In this document: piece after piece, positions 38,188-50,600 of the stretch
Position numbering within the stretch: the stretch's first letter is position 1
Layout of the letters: the number at the start of each line of letters is the position of its first letter
Assembly (NCBI GenBank): GCA_008694505.1
Contig: VZDJ01000043.1
Location: 596,450 to 660,449, forward strand
From: Cyanoderma ruficeps
Taxonomy: Eukaryota; Chordata; Aves; Passeriformes; Timaliidae
Direction of reading: 5' to 3'
Length of the DNA: 64,000 bases
Notes under the pieces: model-generated
Told to the model about the DNA's origin: nothing
Databases searched by the model: none
Seen by the model: only the letters and a program-made list of their open reading frames with translations
Position numbers and translations under genes: made by a program

Positions 38188-39119
38188 TGCAAGTTATTTA
38201 ATCTGAGGGAATATTTGCTGAGTATTAATGTACTCAAATATACATTTGGAGTTGGAGTCAGATAGAACTGCCTGTCTTCGCCTTGCAATGCTTGGTGTCA
38301 CTGGAACTGCTCATGTGACAACACTCTAATATGAGAGGAGACAATAGGCATTGTTGGCCTCACATATTAATAAATAAGAGCCACAGTGTGTGCAAACAAA
38401 GGCTGCTTCCTGGAACACTGTGTCACATGATTCCCCGGGTCAATCCTGATGGCTTGGCTCTGCTGAGATCAATGGGCTCCATTCTCCTGGCATTGATTTT
38501 GCACCACTGCAGAGACATTGCTGGTGCATGGTCCCAAATTCTGACCTCAGCTCCGTTGGTGTCACTCAGATCAGAAGTGACCTACTGATCTGAGAGTTGT
38601 GTCCAGTGTTAACCCTGGTCTCCCTGACCAGGCTCGTGTGAGCAGGGAAAACAGACCCACTGAGCATCTTGGCAGAGCTGTAATTAGGCAGTAAAATCTG
38701 TGTGAATAACCACAGAAGGGGTGAGAGAAGAGATATGGTGGGTTATTAGCAAGTGCTCCATTTTTCTACTGAGCAGGGAATTAATGAGAAGAATAAATAC
38801 TATTTGACTGTCTGTGGGGATTACCACCCCCATGCTTTTTCTCTAAATGTAGATTTAAGTCACACTGAAAATGAGTGTTTCGCTTTATTGCTTGTGTGCT
38901 TTTGAGTGTTCTTGTTCCTGAAAGGACTCCCTGGCTTTTTGGATTGCCATGTAATAGATGGTAAAAGGCTATCATATAAAAAGAACACCAGAAATAGGAC
39001 AGCTTTCTTAGAAACAACAGGCAATCTCAGTTTTCTACCCTTAACTGATACTTGCCACTTTCTAAATATTTCTAATATTTATTTTCCAGACTGCTAATGA
39101 ACACACGAGTATTACTCCT
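38188..39119. other. Non-coding stretch; possible old palindromic repeat
   Basis: No gene recognised. The segment 38420-38600 resembles an old palindromic vertebrate interspersed repeat (AAATTCTGACCTCAG and ACTCAGATCAGAAGT near its end), treated in the findings. Confidence 0.45.
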
Positions 39120-39195
39120 CAAAAACACCCCAAAAACAAAAGCAAAAAAGCCACAAACCAACAACAACAAAAAGACAAACAAAAAAGTTAAAAGG
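39120..39195 (+). repeat. A/C-rich low-complexity tract
   Basis: CAAAAACAAAAG, CAACAACAACAAAAAG and similar units over about 75 bases, nearly free of G and T. Confidence 0.7.
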
Positions 39196-39268
39196 AAGGT
39201 CTTTGATAGCATACCAATTACATAGGAAAACCTGCTATAAAGTGGTGAAACAGTTTTTGTTCTTTTTA

Positions 39269-39314
39269 GGGAGGTTGGAATAGATGATCTTTTAGATGAA
39301 CCTAAATCATTCTG
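39269..39314 (+). mobile_element. CR1 LINE 3'-terminal scrap, plus strand
   Basis: GGGAGGTTGGAATAGATGAT and then AACCTAAATCATTCTG match the CR1 3' end (typically ggttggacta-gatgatctt ... caacctaaatcattctatg). Only about 46 bases remain, so the call is tentative. Confidence 0.55.
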
Positions 39315-39850
39315 AACATGGGTATGTGTTTTTAGGAGAAGGGTGAGTGTGTGTATAATTCTACACCAGATCCAGGTTTTTAAACTTTCACTATTATTCT
39401 CTTCTCCATTACTTATCCATATATCCTGTTTTAGCACTACCCCACAACTTCCCCACATAATTTGCATATGAATCTAATACAGAGTACAGCAGTGCCCCAG
39501 GAGATAGTTCTCACTTAAAATCAGTTTGGTCAGAAAAGTAGTCAGAGCCCCTAGTCTTGATGGACAACCTGAGGAGAAAAACAAAGGAAATATTGCACTG
39601 GGAGATTTTACCAGGAAGAAGGAAGCCTGGAATAAACCAAATTGTTGTCCTGAAATCCCACTGGGGTTCTGTATTCATAAAACTCTGCCAAAATATATGG
39701 TACAGGTTGCAACTAAAATACACCATGATTTGTAGATGGCTGGTACTGACAAACCAGTATGTGTTAATTAATTGAGCTGCAGTCTGCTCAATATTAATTA
39801 ACATTAAAGTATATGAGAATGTCCAGACAACCTAATTAAAAGTGGTGGAG

Positions 39851-39883
39851 TTTATTTTGTTTTTTGGTTTTGTTTTGTTCTTT
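39851..39883 (-). repeat. G/T low-complexity tract (A/C on minus strand)
   Basis: TTTATTTTGTTTTTTGGTTT followed by TGTTTTG units; the same kind of tract as the A/C tracts, in the opposite orientation. Confidence 0.6.
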
Positions 39884-40280
39884 AAATACATCACTAATAA
39901 TTCAGCACTAGTTAGGGCAAGAAAATAAAAAAATAACAGGAATGAGTTTTTACCAAGATTCTTATCTTCCGAATACTAAATAGCATGGGTTTCCATCATC
40001 TGCTTTGTCTCCAGCCTTGATCTCTAATGGATCTGAGCAGACTGCTCAAGTTTCAAGAAATTCTGTTGCTTTTGAGAACATTAGAAAGTACATCCCAGAA
40101 GGTTTGTTTCCTTTTGGTATTTCACCACTGTCAAATGGACAAGATTAATGCTTGGAAGAGTTGCAATGCAGTCTTCCTTATCTTTGATTTTATCATGAAT
40201 TTCGACCTGCCTGTGTGCCCATCAGGCTCCTGAAGACTCAAACAAAACCCTGGCACAGAGTAACAGATAAAGTTGTAACA
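39884..40280. other. Non-coding stretch
   Basis: Nothing recognised; one 68-codon ORF at 40027-40233 has no motif. Confidence 0.55.
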
Positions 40281-40350
40281 TATCTATCTATATAATCTAT
40301 ATCTATATCTATATCTATNTACATCTACATCTATATCTATATCTATATGT
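40281..40350. repeat. TATC / TATATC microsatellite
   Basis: A 70-bp array of CTATAT and CTAT units with one undetermined base at 40319 and a short CATCTA variant block after it. The ambiguity suggests a length-variable locus. Confidence 0.85.
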
Positions 40351-40979
40351 AATTCATTAACAGTTATTGATATGGCCATGACACAATTTATTTTTTAAGA
40401 AAATAAAGACAGCTCCAACAAGTTTACTTCCACATTTCAGGCAACTGTCTCACCCAGACCTCACTAAGTGTAGCAAAACTTTTCAGGTGATTATGGAACC
40501 CACATAAATGCAGACCAACGATATTTTTCATTAAATGCTGAGGGCCTAAGATATTGTGCCATATTCCTGTCCTGCTGTACTGGCCCTGGCTAGGAAGATT
40601 ACTGAGAATACCTTGGATACTTCATCAAATTGTTGGCTCCAGAATACTTGATATAAACAAGGATTAGTGCTTGGTTGTGTCAGTACCCTATTTAGGCCAG
40701 TGCCCATTTAGACTGTTTTTTGTCTATTTCTGTGTGAGTTCAGGTCTACAAAAGCAAAACAGTATTTCAACTGGTGCATTTCTAGGGGATTATTGTTCTT
40801 GACGGGTGGTTAAACATCACTCAATGCATGCAGTGCTTGCCTAAATATGCACTGTCTATTGTGTTTTAGTGTTTAAATAGAGCACTGTGAGGATAAGCTT
40901 GTTTGAAGTAAGGTAGTCTTAGCAGCAGTGTTTATATGCGAAAGTGCATAAACACCATTATTTCTGTGGAGCCAGAAGT
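40351..40979. other. Non-coding stretch
   Basis: No gene or repeat recognised. Confidence 0.55.
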
Positions 40980-41396
40980 GGAATTCCTTCTCTAGAGCTG
41001 TTCTGCCTGAACATGCACTTAAGGTTTGTGTCATACCCAGCTGATCGCAGAATCATGAAACTGTAATTATTAGTGACAGAGAAACCTATTAGGTAAGTCC
41101 CGTGGGGACCAGCAACAGAACCACTGACACTAATCTCTCATAATAAATGTAGTTATACAACTAATGTAAGTAATTGGAACTTTCTATCTCTATATCCAGT
41201 TAATTCTGCCTGAATGCAGGCTTACGTTTTGTGTTATACTCAGATGATCAGAGAATCCTAAAATCAGAATTATTAGTGATAGAAAAACCCATTACGTAAG
41301 TCTCCCAGGGAGCAGCACAGCATCATTGACACAGTAATCTTTCATGGTAAATGCAGTTATACAGCTAATTTTAGCAACTGGGTCTTTCTTCAAACA
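40980..41396. repeat. Diverged two-copy tandem duplication, ~200-bp period
   Basis: Copy 1 (core 41003-41177) and copy 2 (core 41206-41381) align along their full length. Shared words in the same order include CTGCCTGAA, TTTGTGT(C/T)ATAC, GATC(G)CAGAGAATC, AATTATTAGTGA(C/T)AGA, A(G/C)GTAAGTC, and CAGTTATACA(A/G)CTAAT near the end. The copies differ at roughly one base in four or five plus small indels, so the duplication is old. No coding frame is conserved between them. Confidence 0.8.
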
Positions 41397-43570
41397 AATT
41401 TGTTACTTCTGAGGCTATTTGTATCTGATGTCACTACAAGAGAATTGCTCTGCAGCACGACTTCAGCTTTGTTAGTGGGGAAGGAACACGAACACTGGTA
41501 CAGCAGTGCTGTATTTGGAGCAGAATACTGGCTTAAAGAGAATGGCAAAGATACAACAAATCAGCTTTTGTTCTTGTTTTTCCAGGCAGGATGTTTGCCT
41601 CTTCTAACTAATTACATAACCAATGGCTTTGCTTAGTCTTAAATGTCATGCTCTTGGTGGTGTGAACGGTGTACACAGCTACACTTGTGCCTTCAACACA
41701 CAATATAGTTTGTGTTTCTTCCTCTTTTCCTGTGGATTTTTAGGGTTGGGCAAATCATTTATATCATGTTCCACCTGAAACTTTTCAAGGAGATGTGTAG
41801 GCTCTACCTCCACTGGGAAATAATCACAGGAGAAATGACTGCCAGTCAGTGTGTGTGTGGAATTCCAAGCTGCAGCAAGAGAGCCACACATAAATCATTT
41901 GCTGGGTGCCATGCACACACAGGCCTGTCCCTGGGTATGATCAGTACAACAAGCAGCTTATCTCAGGATTTCTCAACCTGGAAATTGTTGTCTCATTCCA
42001 AACATTTCTGCAGAACATGATGGGCTAGCCACCCTGCCAAATCAAGAGACCAAAGAAACAAATGCTCCGGAGCAAGATGGCTTTGCTCCTGACAGCCATA
42101 GGTGTCTGAACCCCTGATGTGAAACTCCAGTCCCCTGTGGCACAATTCAGCTCAGTCTGGAATCCTGTGAGCAGCAGGATTTTGCCTCTCTCAGGATGGC
42201 AGCAGGTAGAAGCAGGGAGGCATTCTATCTGCCTAAACAGCATTTTCCTACTTCCCTGCCTGAAAGGTGGAGATAACAAAACAAAAGGCTAAAGCTGACC
42301 CTCAAGTTGTACTTTGACTGAGTCCAGGCCTGAAAATCTGGTGTGACCATGTTCTGTTAAATGCTGACAGCAGAGTTCTGTTCTTCCCCAAACAACTGAC
42401 AGCTGACAAACTTCTAGGCAGCAATTATCTGATTGTGCCTCTGCTGTTAACAGGGTTGCATCTGCATCTTGTTTTTGGTACTGACTGTAGAACAAACTCC
42501 AGGGACACCTTTGGAGGTGTCCACACTGACCAGATTGCCAGGAAGAGGCAGACCTTCCTGGTGACCCCTGAACTCTTACAGTTATCCTTGGCCTTTCCAT
42601 CAGCCCTGTACACAGCAAGCTGGTTTGATCCTGTTACCAGTTCCTGCTGCTCCAACTCAGCTCTGTGCAGCAGTTTCCCCGTTGTTTTCTCTGTTGGACA
42701 TTAAAGCCCTTATATAAAGCCTGTGAGGAACCCAGATTTTGATGCAATCCTCCTTCAGGTGTGAAAAAACAGATTTATCTCTTTTTTTATTGAGGCTGAA
42801 GGGGTGTGATCTATTTTATTTAATGCCAGACAGAGGAGTGCAAGTAGAGGAACTTACAACTTGAAGGAGCTCGTGGAAGGGGTGGGAGTAAAATGAGGTG
42901 TCAGGTTTTGTGATTGTAGTGTCTGCACATTTTCACTGTGATTATCTTTTGTTATCAGTGTTCAGAAAGAGTAATTTGAGGTCTGTCCTAGATCTAAGGG
43001 CATAGTGACAAGGTCAAGATGCATGATTTTAAGATAAAAGGCTGTAGGAAAGGCAGAATACTAAAAATAGTAAATAGTAAAAATAGTAAAAATACCATCC
43101 TCATAACACCTGCATGAATCAAATGTCACTTCACTGTGGACAGCCATCAAATCTGTTTGCAAGTTACACAGTATCAACTATTAATTGGATGATTTTAGTA
43201 AGTAAAATGAAGAAAGGAGACCAAGATTTACACACACGAATTTTACAGGATGAAAAATGAGGCCTTCAAGTATGCACAAATAATGAAGACCTTGGGTTTC
43301 CTGTTTTTTTTAAAAGGCAAGCTAGAATATAACATCTTAATAAGTTCAATAAATGACGATTCAGCAATAATTTCAGAATAATACCACTTTTTTTTTTTTT
43401 TGCTTGTGCTGAATGACTTCCATCCCACACAAGTTCCTCAAGGTTATTGCACCACAGAAGTCTTAACATACATACACATGGCCTATATATGGACTAAAAT
43501 GCAAGTCACAAGCCACCTGATCCACATAGATGAGTTTTATCAAGTCACTTTAAATACATATAGTAATCTG
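41397..43570. other. Non-coding stretch with small GC-richer island
   Basis: The interval 42010-42720 is more GC-rich than its surroundings and has overlapping ORFs up to 109 codons on both strands without domains. A TATATAAAG-like word lies at about 42711. No transposon family was recognised. Confidence 0.45.
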
Positions 43571-43653
43571 AAAAAAAAAATTAAAAACCAAAACCCAAAC
43601 CAACCAAAGAGACAAACAAACAAAAAAAACCCCAAAGAAACAATAACAAAAAA
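43571..43653 (+). repeat. A/C-only low-complexity tract
   Basis: AAAACCAAAACCCAAACC and CAAACAAACAAAAAAAACCCC style units over about 80 bases. The plus-strand ORF that spans it (43400-43690) is an artefact of the missing T. Confidence 0.75.
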
Positions 43654-45785
43654 TCAAGCTGGTTCTATAAAACAAGGTTTACAGATTTAAAGAAAATAGG
43701 AAACGTAAGTACTTCTTCTAGCTGAAAAAACTGCCTAGTTCACTGAGAAAATAATTAATACAGTCACACAGCTTTAGATATTAGAGTTCATTTTGCCTGT
43801 GAAGGCTCCATCTCCAGCCAGTTGAAGGATACAGAGAAGCCAGAGGTCTACTCATCTACTCATCAGTTCTGCTACCAGTGTCTAGGAACTATCCTTGTTT
43901 TTTACAAACAGAGGCAAAATTTGATGAGTGGGAATAACCACATGCACAGATTCCATAACTGGCGTGATAGCAAAGAATAGACAATGATTAGATAAAGGAC
44001 AAGACGATCTAGTATTTTATGAGCTGCAAAAGGAATGTATACAATATCTCAGGCAGATGGTGCAGGTTCAAACAGTGGCAATCTTAATGTTTTTAAACAC
44101 TGTCATATTTTGGCCTGGCGTAAATAAAGGAAAGGATGTGTTTAGTACCTGAGGTCAGAGATGGCCTTGTTTCCACAGGGATGAATTAGTGCACTTCAGG
44201 TAAATCTAACATAGAGATAGATTATGTTTGAGGATATAACACAGATTTGCAACATTCACCATTTAAAATAGTTTGCCCGAAGTCTTTTTCATCATGAGAA
44301 GCCTTTAGATACTTCCGTGCATAAAAGATAACACTTAAAACACAAAAAGACGCAATTATGGAAGAAGAATATTTAGCAAAGAAGAGAGACCTGTGGGGTA
44401 AATAAAAGGAAAAAATAGGATGGCAGTTAAAGTCTTTCATTAATTATCATATAAATAACATATTCTGTAACAACAACAACAAAAAAATGCTTTTATTTGA
44501 AAATAATCCTGTTGGAGAAGTCATACAAAAGATCTTGTCTTAACTACATTGGTTTCTAAATCCTGGCATTTGTGTTTTCTGGTGCAGATAGTGATTAAAA
44601 GTTTTATTATGCCCTTCAGAGGTGTAACTCAGAGGCTGGTGGCTGCTAAAATTGTTTCCACAAAGATTCTCTGGCATGTTCAGGCCCAAACACAGCCATT
44701 ATTCAGCTATTCAGTGGAGTTAATGAAAGCTGTGGAAGTACGGCAGCTTTTGGTGGTACTTTGTCCTTTCTGACTTTGAAGCACTGCAATGTAAAATCCC
44801 TAGGAAATTATAAGCAGCTTGTCGAAGAAAGAAAATGAGGAGGAAGACATGGGGGAGGAGGAGAAACTTCTGTGCCTGGAAATACCTGTTCTATGTGGGG
44901 GTTCAGGGAGTATTTTAAAAATTCTTTTGTTAGTTACATTGTCAGCTCTGGATAAGATTTGTGAACTCTGTATGATTTAGCTGAGACTTGTATTTGTCTC
45001 AAAAGTTACCCTCTCTCTCTCTGTGGTGTAACATCTCCCAGACTTGCCTGGAGCTTTATCTTATATTGAAAACAGTGCAGGTTGCATCTTTGTTGGCCAA
45101 CAAGTGAAGAAAATTACCAAAATTGGTTCAAGAAATGTAAAGCAACATTGTACATGATTGTGCTTCTTTGTTCTTTAATGATTTGGTCATCCTTCAGCAC
45201 TGACATCTACAGTTTCCTAGCATTGTGCAGATCACAGGATCTATAAATATTTAACAGTTTATCACATTAAGCTGTAATAACATCTCCAAAATTAAAGAAA
45301 AAATGAAATAATATGCTATCTGTCATTTCTGAGCAACTCTGTGTTTCACTAGTCAATTAATTTATCACTTTTCAGGCCAATTGTTTTTATTATTCTCAAA
45401 TCAAACACTTATTTGAACAGAAATTACATTGATAAATTCGTCCGATTATAGCATAAGGATTTTTTTTTAAGCTTAAGGAAACATGGACATTTAACCCAAA
45501 ATGATGTCTAAACTTTTGTGAATTAAACTCAGTTGCTGAGGCCAGCACACTCTTTAGCTCATAAACTCCATTAAGTATCGCTAAAACATCCTGCTATGTG
45601 AGGAAACTTTTCCCCTAACTTTTTAAAAGCATTAAAACAAATTCTACTTGGTTTATCCCACTAACAGACAAGTCAAAATTCCTGTAAATTCCCTTCTGAA
45701 GATTTTTTTTTTGCCTAGAAATGTTTTTGGGACAAAAAAAAATTAAATTAAAATTTATAGTTAAGTGGATTATTACAACTTATAA
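43654..45785. other. Non-coding stretch
   Basis: No gene recognised apart from a weak minus-strand candidate exon at 44260-44390. Confidence 0.5.
44260..44390 (-). other. Candidate internal exon, minus strand (unassigned)
   Basis: Read on the minus strand, a 25-base pyrimidine-rich tract ending taccccacag meets a 131-base segment that ends AAATG before gtgaatgt. Only one frame is open (phase 2 in, phase 1 out). It contains a hydrophobic stretch SSSIIASFCVLSVIFYA that could be one membrane span, followed by a charged tail ARKYLKASHDEKDFG. The pattern of hydrophobic segment then basic residues is protein-like, but I cannot name a family. The donor is only moderate. Chance remains the default explanation. 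Confidence 0.18.
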
Positions 45786-45955
45786 TTAGATGACACCAAA
45801 TTTGGGACAAGAGTCAATGTGTTCAAGGACATGAGTGCCAACTAGAGAGACCTAAACAAGTGGAAGGAATAAGCCAACAGGAACCTCATGAAATTCAAGA
45901 AAAACAAATACACATTCCTGACCTGGGATTGAATAACCTGGTCTGATCATGCCTG
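45786..45955 (+). mobile_element. CR1 LINE internal fragment, plus strand
   Basis: The sequence begins tagatgacaccaaatttggg, the CR1 reverse-transcriptase block that encodes the '(A)DDTKLG' motif. It continues through the region of 'DLDKWKEWANRNLMKFN' (gccaacaggaacctcatgaa at 45873-45892) and the 'HL.LG.N' region near 45925-45950. Both ends are lost; no 3' UTR or octamer tail follows. This is an old internal scrap with several frameshifts. Confidence 0.8.
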
Positions 45956-46399
45956 TGAACTTCACATTGGACCAGGGTCTTTTAAAGCTCCCTCTCAGTC
46001 TGAATTATGCAATGTCTTATTGCTTGGCCCTAAGATTAATTTTATTCCTTAAACACATTAATAGTCTTAAATGAACACATTTAAATATATATTTTTATTA
46101 AATTTTTTCTTTCTTTTTTTTTAATATCTGACAAGCCTTGTAGTAGAACATCTTAATTTTAAGTCACATATGACCTGGTTTTCCTTGTTGATTATGCTTG
46201 ATCTCTTAGTTCCTTTATCTGGAGTGGTATACGAAAGTATCTTGGCACTGGCTGTGCAGACTGAGAAAGCCAAGGTCATGCTCTTGTTTTATCTCCCCAA
46301 CTCTCCTCTGATGTGAAGGTTTTATTAACTGCCTGACCTGCTGCAGTTAGTTAATATGCACCAAACCAGTTTTCACTGCAAGCCCCACATAAAAGGAAT
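45956..46399. other. AT-rich non-coding stretch
   Basis: Nothing recognised. Confidence 0.55.
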
Positions 46400-47620
46400 A
46401 TCACGTTCATGGCAGCTTTCTCTGATTTATCAGTCAAACCCCAGCCAAGGGACCGTGCGGCCTTCTCTGTCCCTACTGTCCCTGACACTGGGCTGCCATT
46501 AATCAAGCCAGGCTGTCAGGCCAAACTCAGAGAAAACTCACAAACCTCAGCAAAAACCACTCCTCCAGCTGACTACAGCCTGACCACATGCCTTCCCAGG
46601 AAGCTGTTAATGGACTTTGGGAAGCTGTGATGAAACAAGTGAAGAATTTGGAGCAGATACAGAGAGGTTGCCCAGGACATCACAGCACCAGCTGTGACAG
46701 GACCAGCAGGGTGGTGGTGGCACCTCCCTCACTTCAAAATTGCTGCTGCTGTCCTGGTGCTGCCTTTCCCACAAGGGTTACCAGCTGGGAAGGGCCATCT
46801 CTGTTTTGTTTTGCTCAGTGTCACCATTTATTGCTCGGAACCTGCTGTGTTCCTACCCAAGGATGCAGCTTGGCAGCAGAAGAGGCCTCAGGTTTGCCCT
46901 TCCCTTGCTGGGAAGGATGGAAGGCCCATGATGGAGCAGGAGGCCAAGTCCTTCACTGGGAAAAAAACCCTGGAAAGTGGTTAACAGCTATTTTATTAAA
47001 GAGTTGTCCAAGTATTGAACACTGAATCCTTCAAAGCTGGAGGTGTATCTCCAGAAGGCTGTCTGTGCAGCACATTTCCATTTAAATAAAGGGCTCCATT
47101 TTTAGGAATGGCATGGAGCTGCCATCCCAAATTTCCAGTGGAAATTTGCATAAATACCCAAGACCCAATTTTGCAGAGCTTCACATCTTTGTGTAAGGAA
47201 GAGGAGAAGCAGCCTGCTGGTCCCCAAGAGCAGCATCTCTATGCCAAAATCTGTACAGGGATGATAAAAAAAAAAAATTAACTGACATAAGCCAAACCTC
47301 AGGTTAAACTTTAAAAGTAGCATATAAGAATCCTCAAAAAGGGGAGACTTAGCATGGGTGAAATTATAAATGTTTGTGGCTCGTTTGCTCAGTAATGAAT
47401 CCACAGACAGCAGAGCACCAGAAACACATTCCTCTGCAGCTGCACCATCTCCCAGCCCTGTGGACAAGCAGGAGGATCTGTACTTGTTCCTCACCTGACA
47501 GAGAACTTTGTGAGGTAGTGCAGAACTGCTTCTGCAGCCCACTAAATTAAAAAAAAAAATAATTGCTGCCATATTTAACTGCAAATAATGGCCAGTGACA
47601 GTCTGTGTGGGTGCAGGCAA
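46400..47620. other. GC-richer island with the longest ORFs outside transposons
   Basis: Composition is clearly higher in G and C than the flanks from 46400 to about 47000. ORFs are open in three plus-strand frames (46409-46630, 46588-47025, 46694-46984). A 172-codon minus-strand ORF, the longest in the window, lies at 47102-47620. None shows a domain, repeat, signal peptide or family motif I recognise, and the minus-strand protein has a mixed, low-bias composition with several hydrophobic patches. No CR1 or LTR feature was seen. It could be an unrecognised old repeat, an untranslated exon, or chance. Confidence 0.35.
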
Positions 47621-50600
47621 TTACCATGTTTTCTGCATGGTGTGAATTCCTCCTGTCACCAATGGCTGTAAAACTGAGTATGAAGGAAAGCTTACTTGGA
47701 AGCCAGGTTTTTATGGGTTCCAGAGTAGAATTCATGGGGGGTGGGCNGGGGGGATGACAACTCATATATTTAGCCATTCAAATAAACCTTAATTTTTAAT
47801 GAAGATCTATGCGGGGAAAAATTAATATTGTTAATTCTAATATCAGTTCTTTGTGCAGAACAGCCTCATTTCCATTTTGGATTACTAGGGAGTAATTTCA
47901 ACAGATTTTAAAAGAAGATAAATATTGTGGATGTGGTCCCCAATATTTTTTTGTTTTAAAAATTTTTTACATAAAACTAAAATGTCAGTTATAGTTTTAG
48001 TCTGCTAGCTCTAATCAGACAGATTTATAAGACCAAGTGTCACAAAGAATATTTGGAAATAGCTGTTATTAAAGGAGAATCTTTGAAACAATAATATATT
48101 CCAGAAGTCAGGCATGTTCCAGAATAATCTAAAAGGACCAGGATCCCAGGTCTTGAAAGCCCCAACAACTGTGAATAAGTCTCATCTATGGCAGCTGCAG
48201 TAAAATAAAGAAATTTGTGCCAAACCATTTCACTTGAGCTACATCTAGTCATTTAAGGACAGCATTGCAAAACCCAAATATTTGTCTTCCTTGAAACAAG
48301 TTCTGTGGTATTTCCTGCAGAACATTTGCACAAAGAATCTAAAGATCCAGTACGAGCGGGAAAAAAGTGTGACATTAATCCAACACATGCAGCTCTTTTT
48401 TACCCAGGAAAATTCTTTCAAAATGTTAAACATTTTCCTCCACATACAACTATTTAGCCAAGTTCCAAGGAAAACTTAATTAAACACTGAAAAGGAAAAC
48501 AAACAGAAGAAACCATGCTTTTAAGCAGAGCTTACAACCTGGGAAAGATCACCAGACCACATTTGAGAACAGATTAATTTATCCTTAGCTAATTACCCTG
48601 CAAGGGTCAGCTGAGCTGCCAGAACCACTAACAGTCAAGACATATCACAATGGATTGTTCTGTCTGTTTGATAAACTCATTCACTGAACACATTGATTTC
48701 TGGCTGTGCATGTACAATAAAACCTAGCATTCCACAGAGCTACTACTCATCTCATTCAGATCATTTTCTGCCTTTTTGTTATGGCTCATTATTTTCAACC
48801 CAGCTTTTGCATCATTCTTTCTAGTTTGAGAAGAATTCTGGCAGTCAAGGCCAGTGTGCTCTAGTTCTTGCTCTGCCATTATCTCTGCAGTGTTAACAGC
48901 TCTGACTTCAGCTGGCCTGTGCGAAACTTGAAAAGTATTCAAAAGTCTCTGGGGGTCTTTTTAAGTATAAAGTAATTCTCACAGTGAAACGCACCTACAT
49001 TGCACAGGAACATAAAACCATAACATCCCAGAATGTATTAATTTGGTAGTAATATCCCATGCCAAGCACACAGGTTGATTTTGACCTGAAATATGCACAG
49101 AAAAGAAAAAAGTAATTCAGCAAGAAGTCAGTGCCTTTTTTTATCTTTTCAGTATATAGAGACATCAAAAGAATTGAAAATTTCATGGAAAGAGTGTGAA
49201 GATCCTTTTCTTTTAGTAATTTAATAATGTATACATTAATATGGAGAAAAACTGAAGTAATTAAACCTAGTGTGACATTTTTTTACTTAACAATGAATAA
49301 ATAATACTCTCACTAAAGCTACTGCTTTCTGCAAAATCAGATGGTTTTCACTATCAACCAGTCAATATGACTGACATTAACAAGAATCAGATCAGGTCCT
49401 TTATACTCAAAGCTTAATACTTTGTTGAATCTTAGTTGAAATACGGTGACAGCTTGCTCTGAATGAAGGTACACACTGAAGTTTAATTTGGATATTATTT
49501 CCTAAAAAGCCAGTCCTTAGATTCAGAGCAGTGTTTTCATTTTAATTTCTGTTTTTGTTAAACACTAAGACCTTAAAGAAAAACTATTTCTTTAAAGCCT
49601 AAGATGAAATATATCTTGCTACCTGCAGAATAAGAACATTCTTTTTAGGAGTATAACAAAACTAAAAAGTAAACATTATTCTGTTCATTATAATAAACAG
49701 TATACTGTTCATTAGATTAAACCAAAAAGGAAACTTCCAAAAATTTTAAAAATTCAATGTGTTTTAGACTGTACTCTGACTGATACTCTACAGCAGAAAA
49801 ATAATAATTAGAATAAATAATCTGTAAAACCACCAAACTCCACCAAAGGTTGATGTTGGGTGTGTCAGCAACCTCTCTGAGTTACTACTTGACAACTCCT
49901 GTTGCACCAGATTTCTTACTAATTGACACACAACAGAAATATGAATGATTATTGATAGCCCCCTGGTGTTGTGGTCACATCAGTTTTAAAAAGTACATAA
50001 TTATTGGGATTAAAAGTCACTGGTTTGGCTGAAATTGCAGTGTGAGTTTTTGGTGACATTTTAGAACACAGTGTGCAAAGTTCCTGCCTTTACATTGCTG
50101 GAGGCTAATATTGTCTGTTTTGATACATTCTTAAGAGAGGAATAGCAATGGTTCATGGCATTAAGGGACAATAACAGCCTTCAACTGGCCTCTGGAACCA
50201 TCACCCATTCTGTTGACATTATCTTTTAGCTGTCTGCAATTGATTTAAAATCAAACAATGATGTTACATAATGTGCACAGCATAAAACTACGTTCTCGTT
50301 ATTAAAGTTCTCTGCTGACCTTACCTGTGTATGCAGCCACTTTGCAGCTGGTCTAGAGGGAGCCCTCAGATGACGTTTTCATCAAATTCTCAAGAGCTGC
50401 TCTTCATTTCTGCATTAATTCAGCTGATCTGATACTGAACTTGGGCATTTGTGGTCTGGCACCTCCAAAGTTCTAGGGAAGATGCTGTGTCCTCAGTGGT
50501 ACTGTCACCACTCTGTTAGGACAAAAAGAAGTCTGCATTCTAAGTTAACACAGTTTCTTCCAGCCCAGATGTCCTTGCATTAGTCAAACCTGGAGATACT

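Noticed and set aside
40281..40350. Regular short repeats, considered as a CRISPR-like array
   Set aside because: A microsatellite without spacers, in a vertebrate genome.
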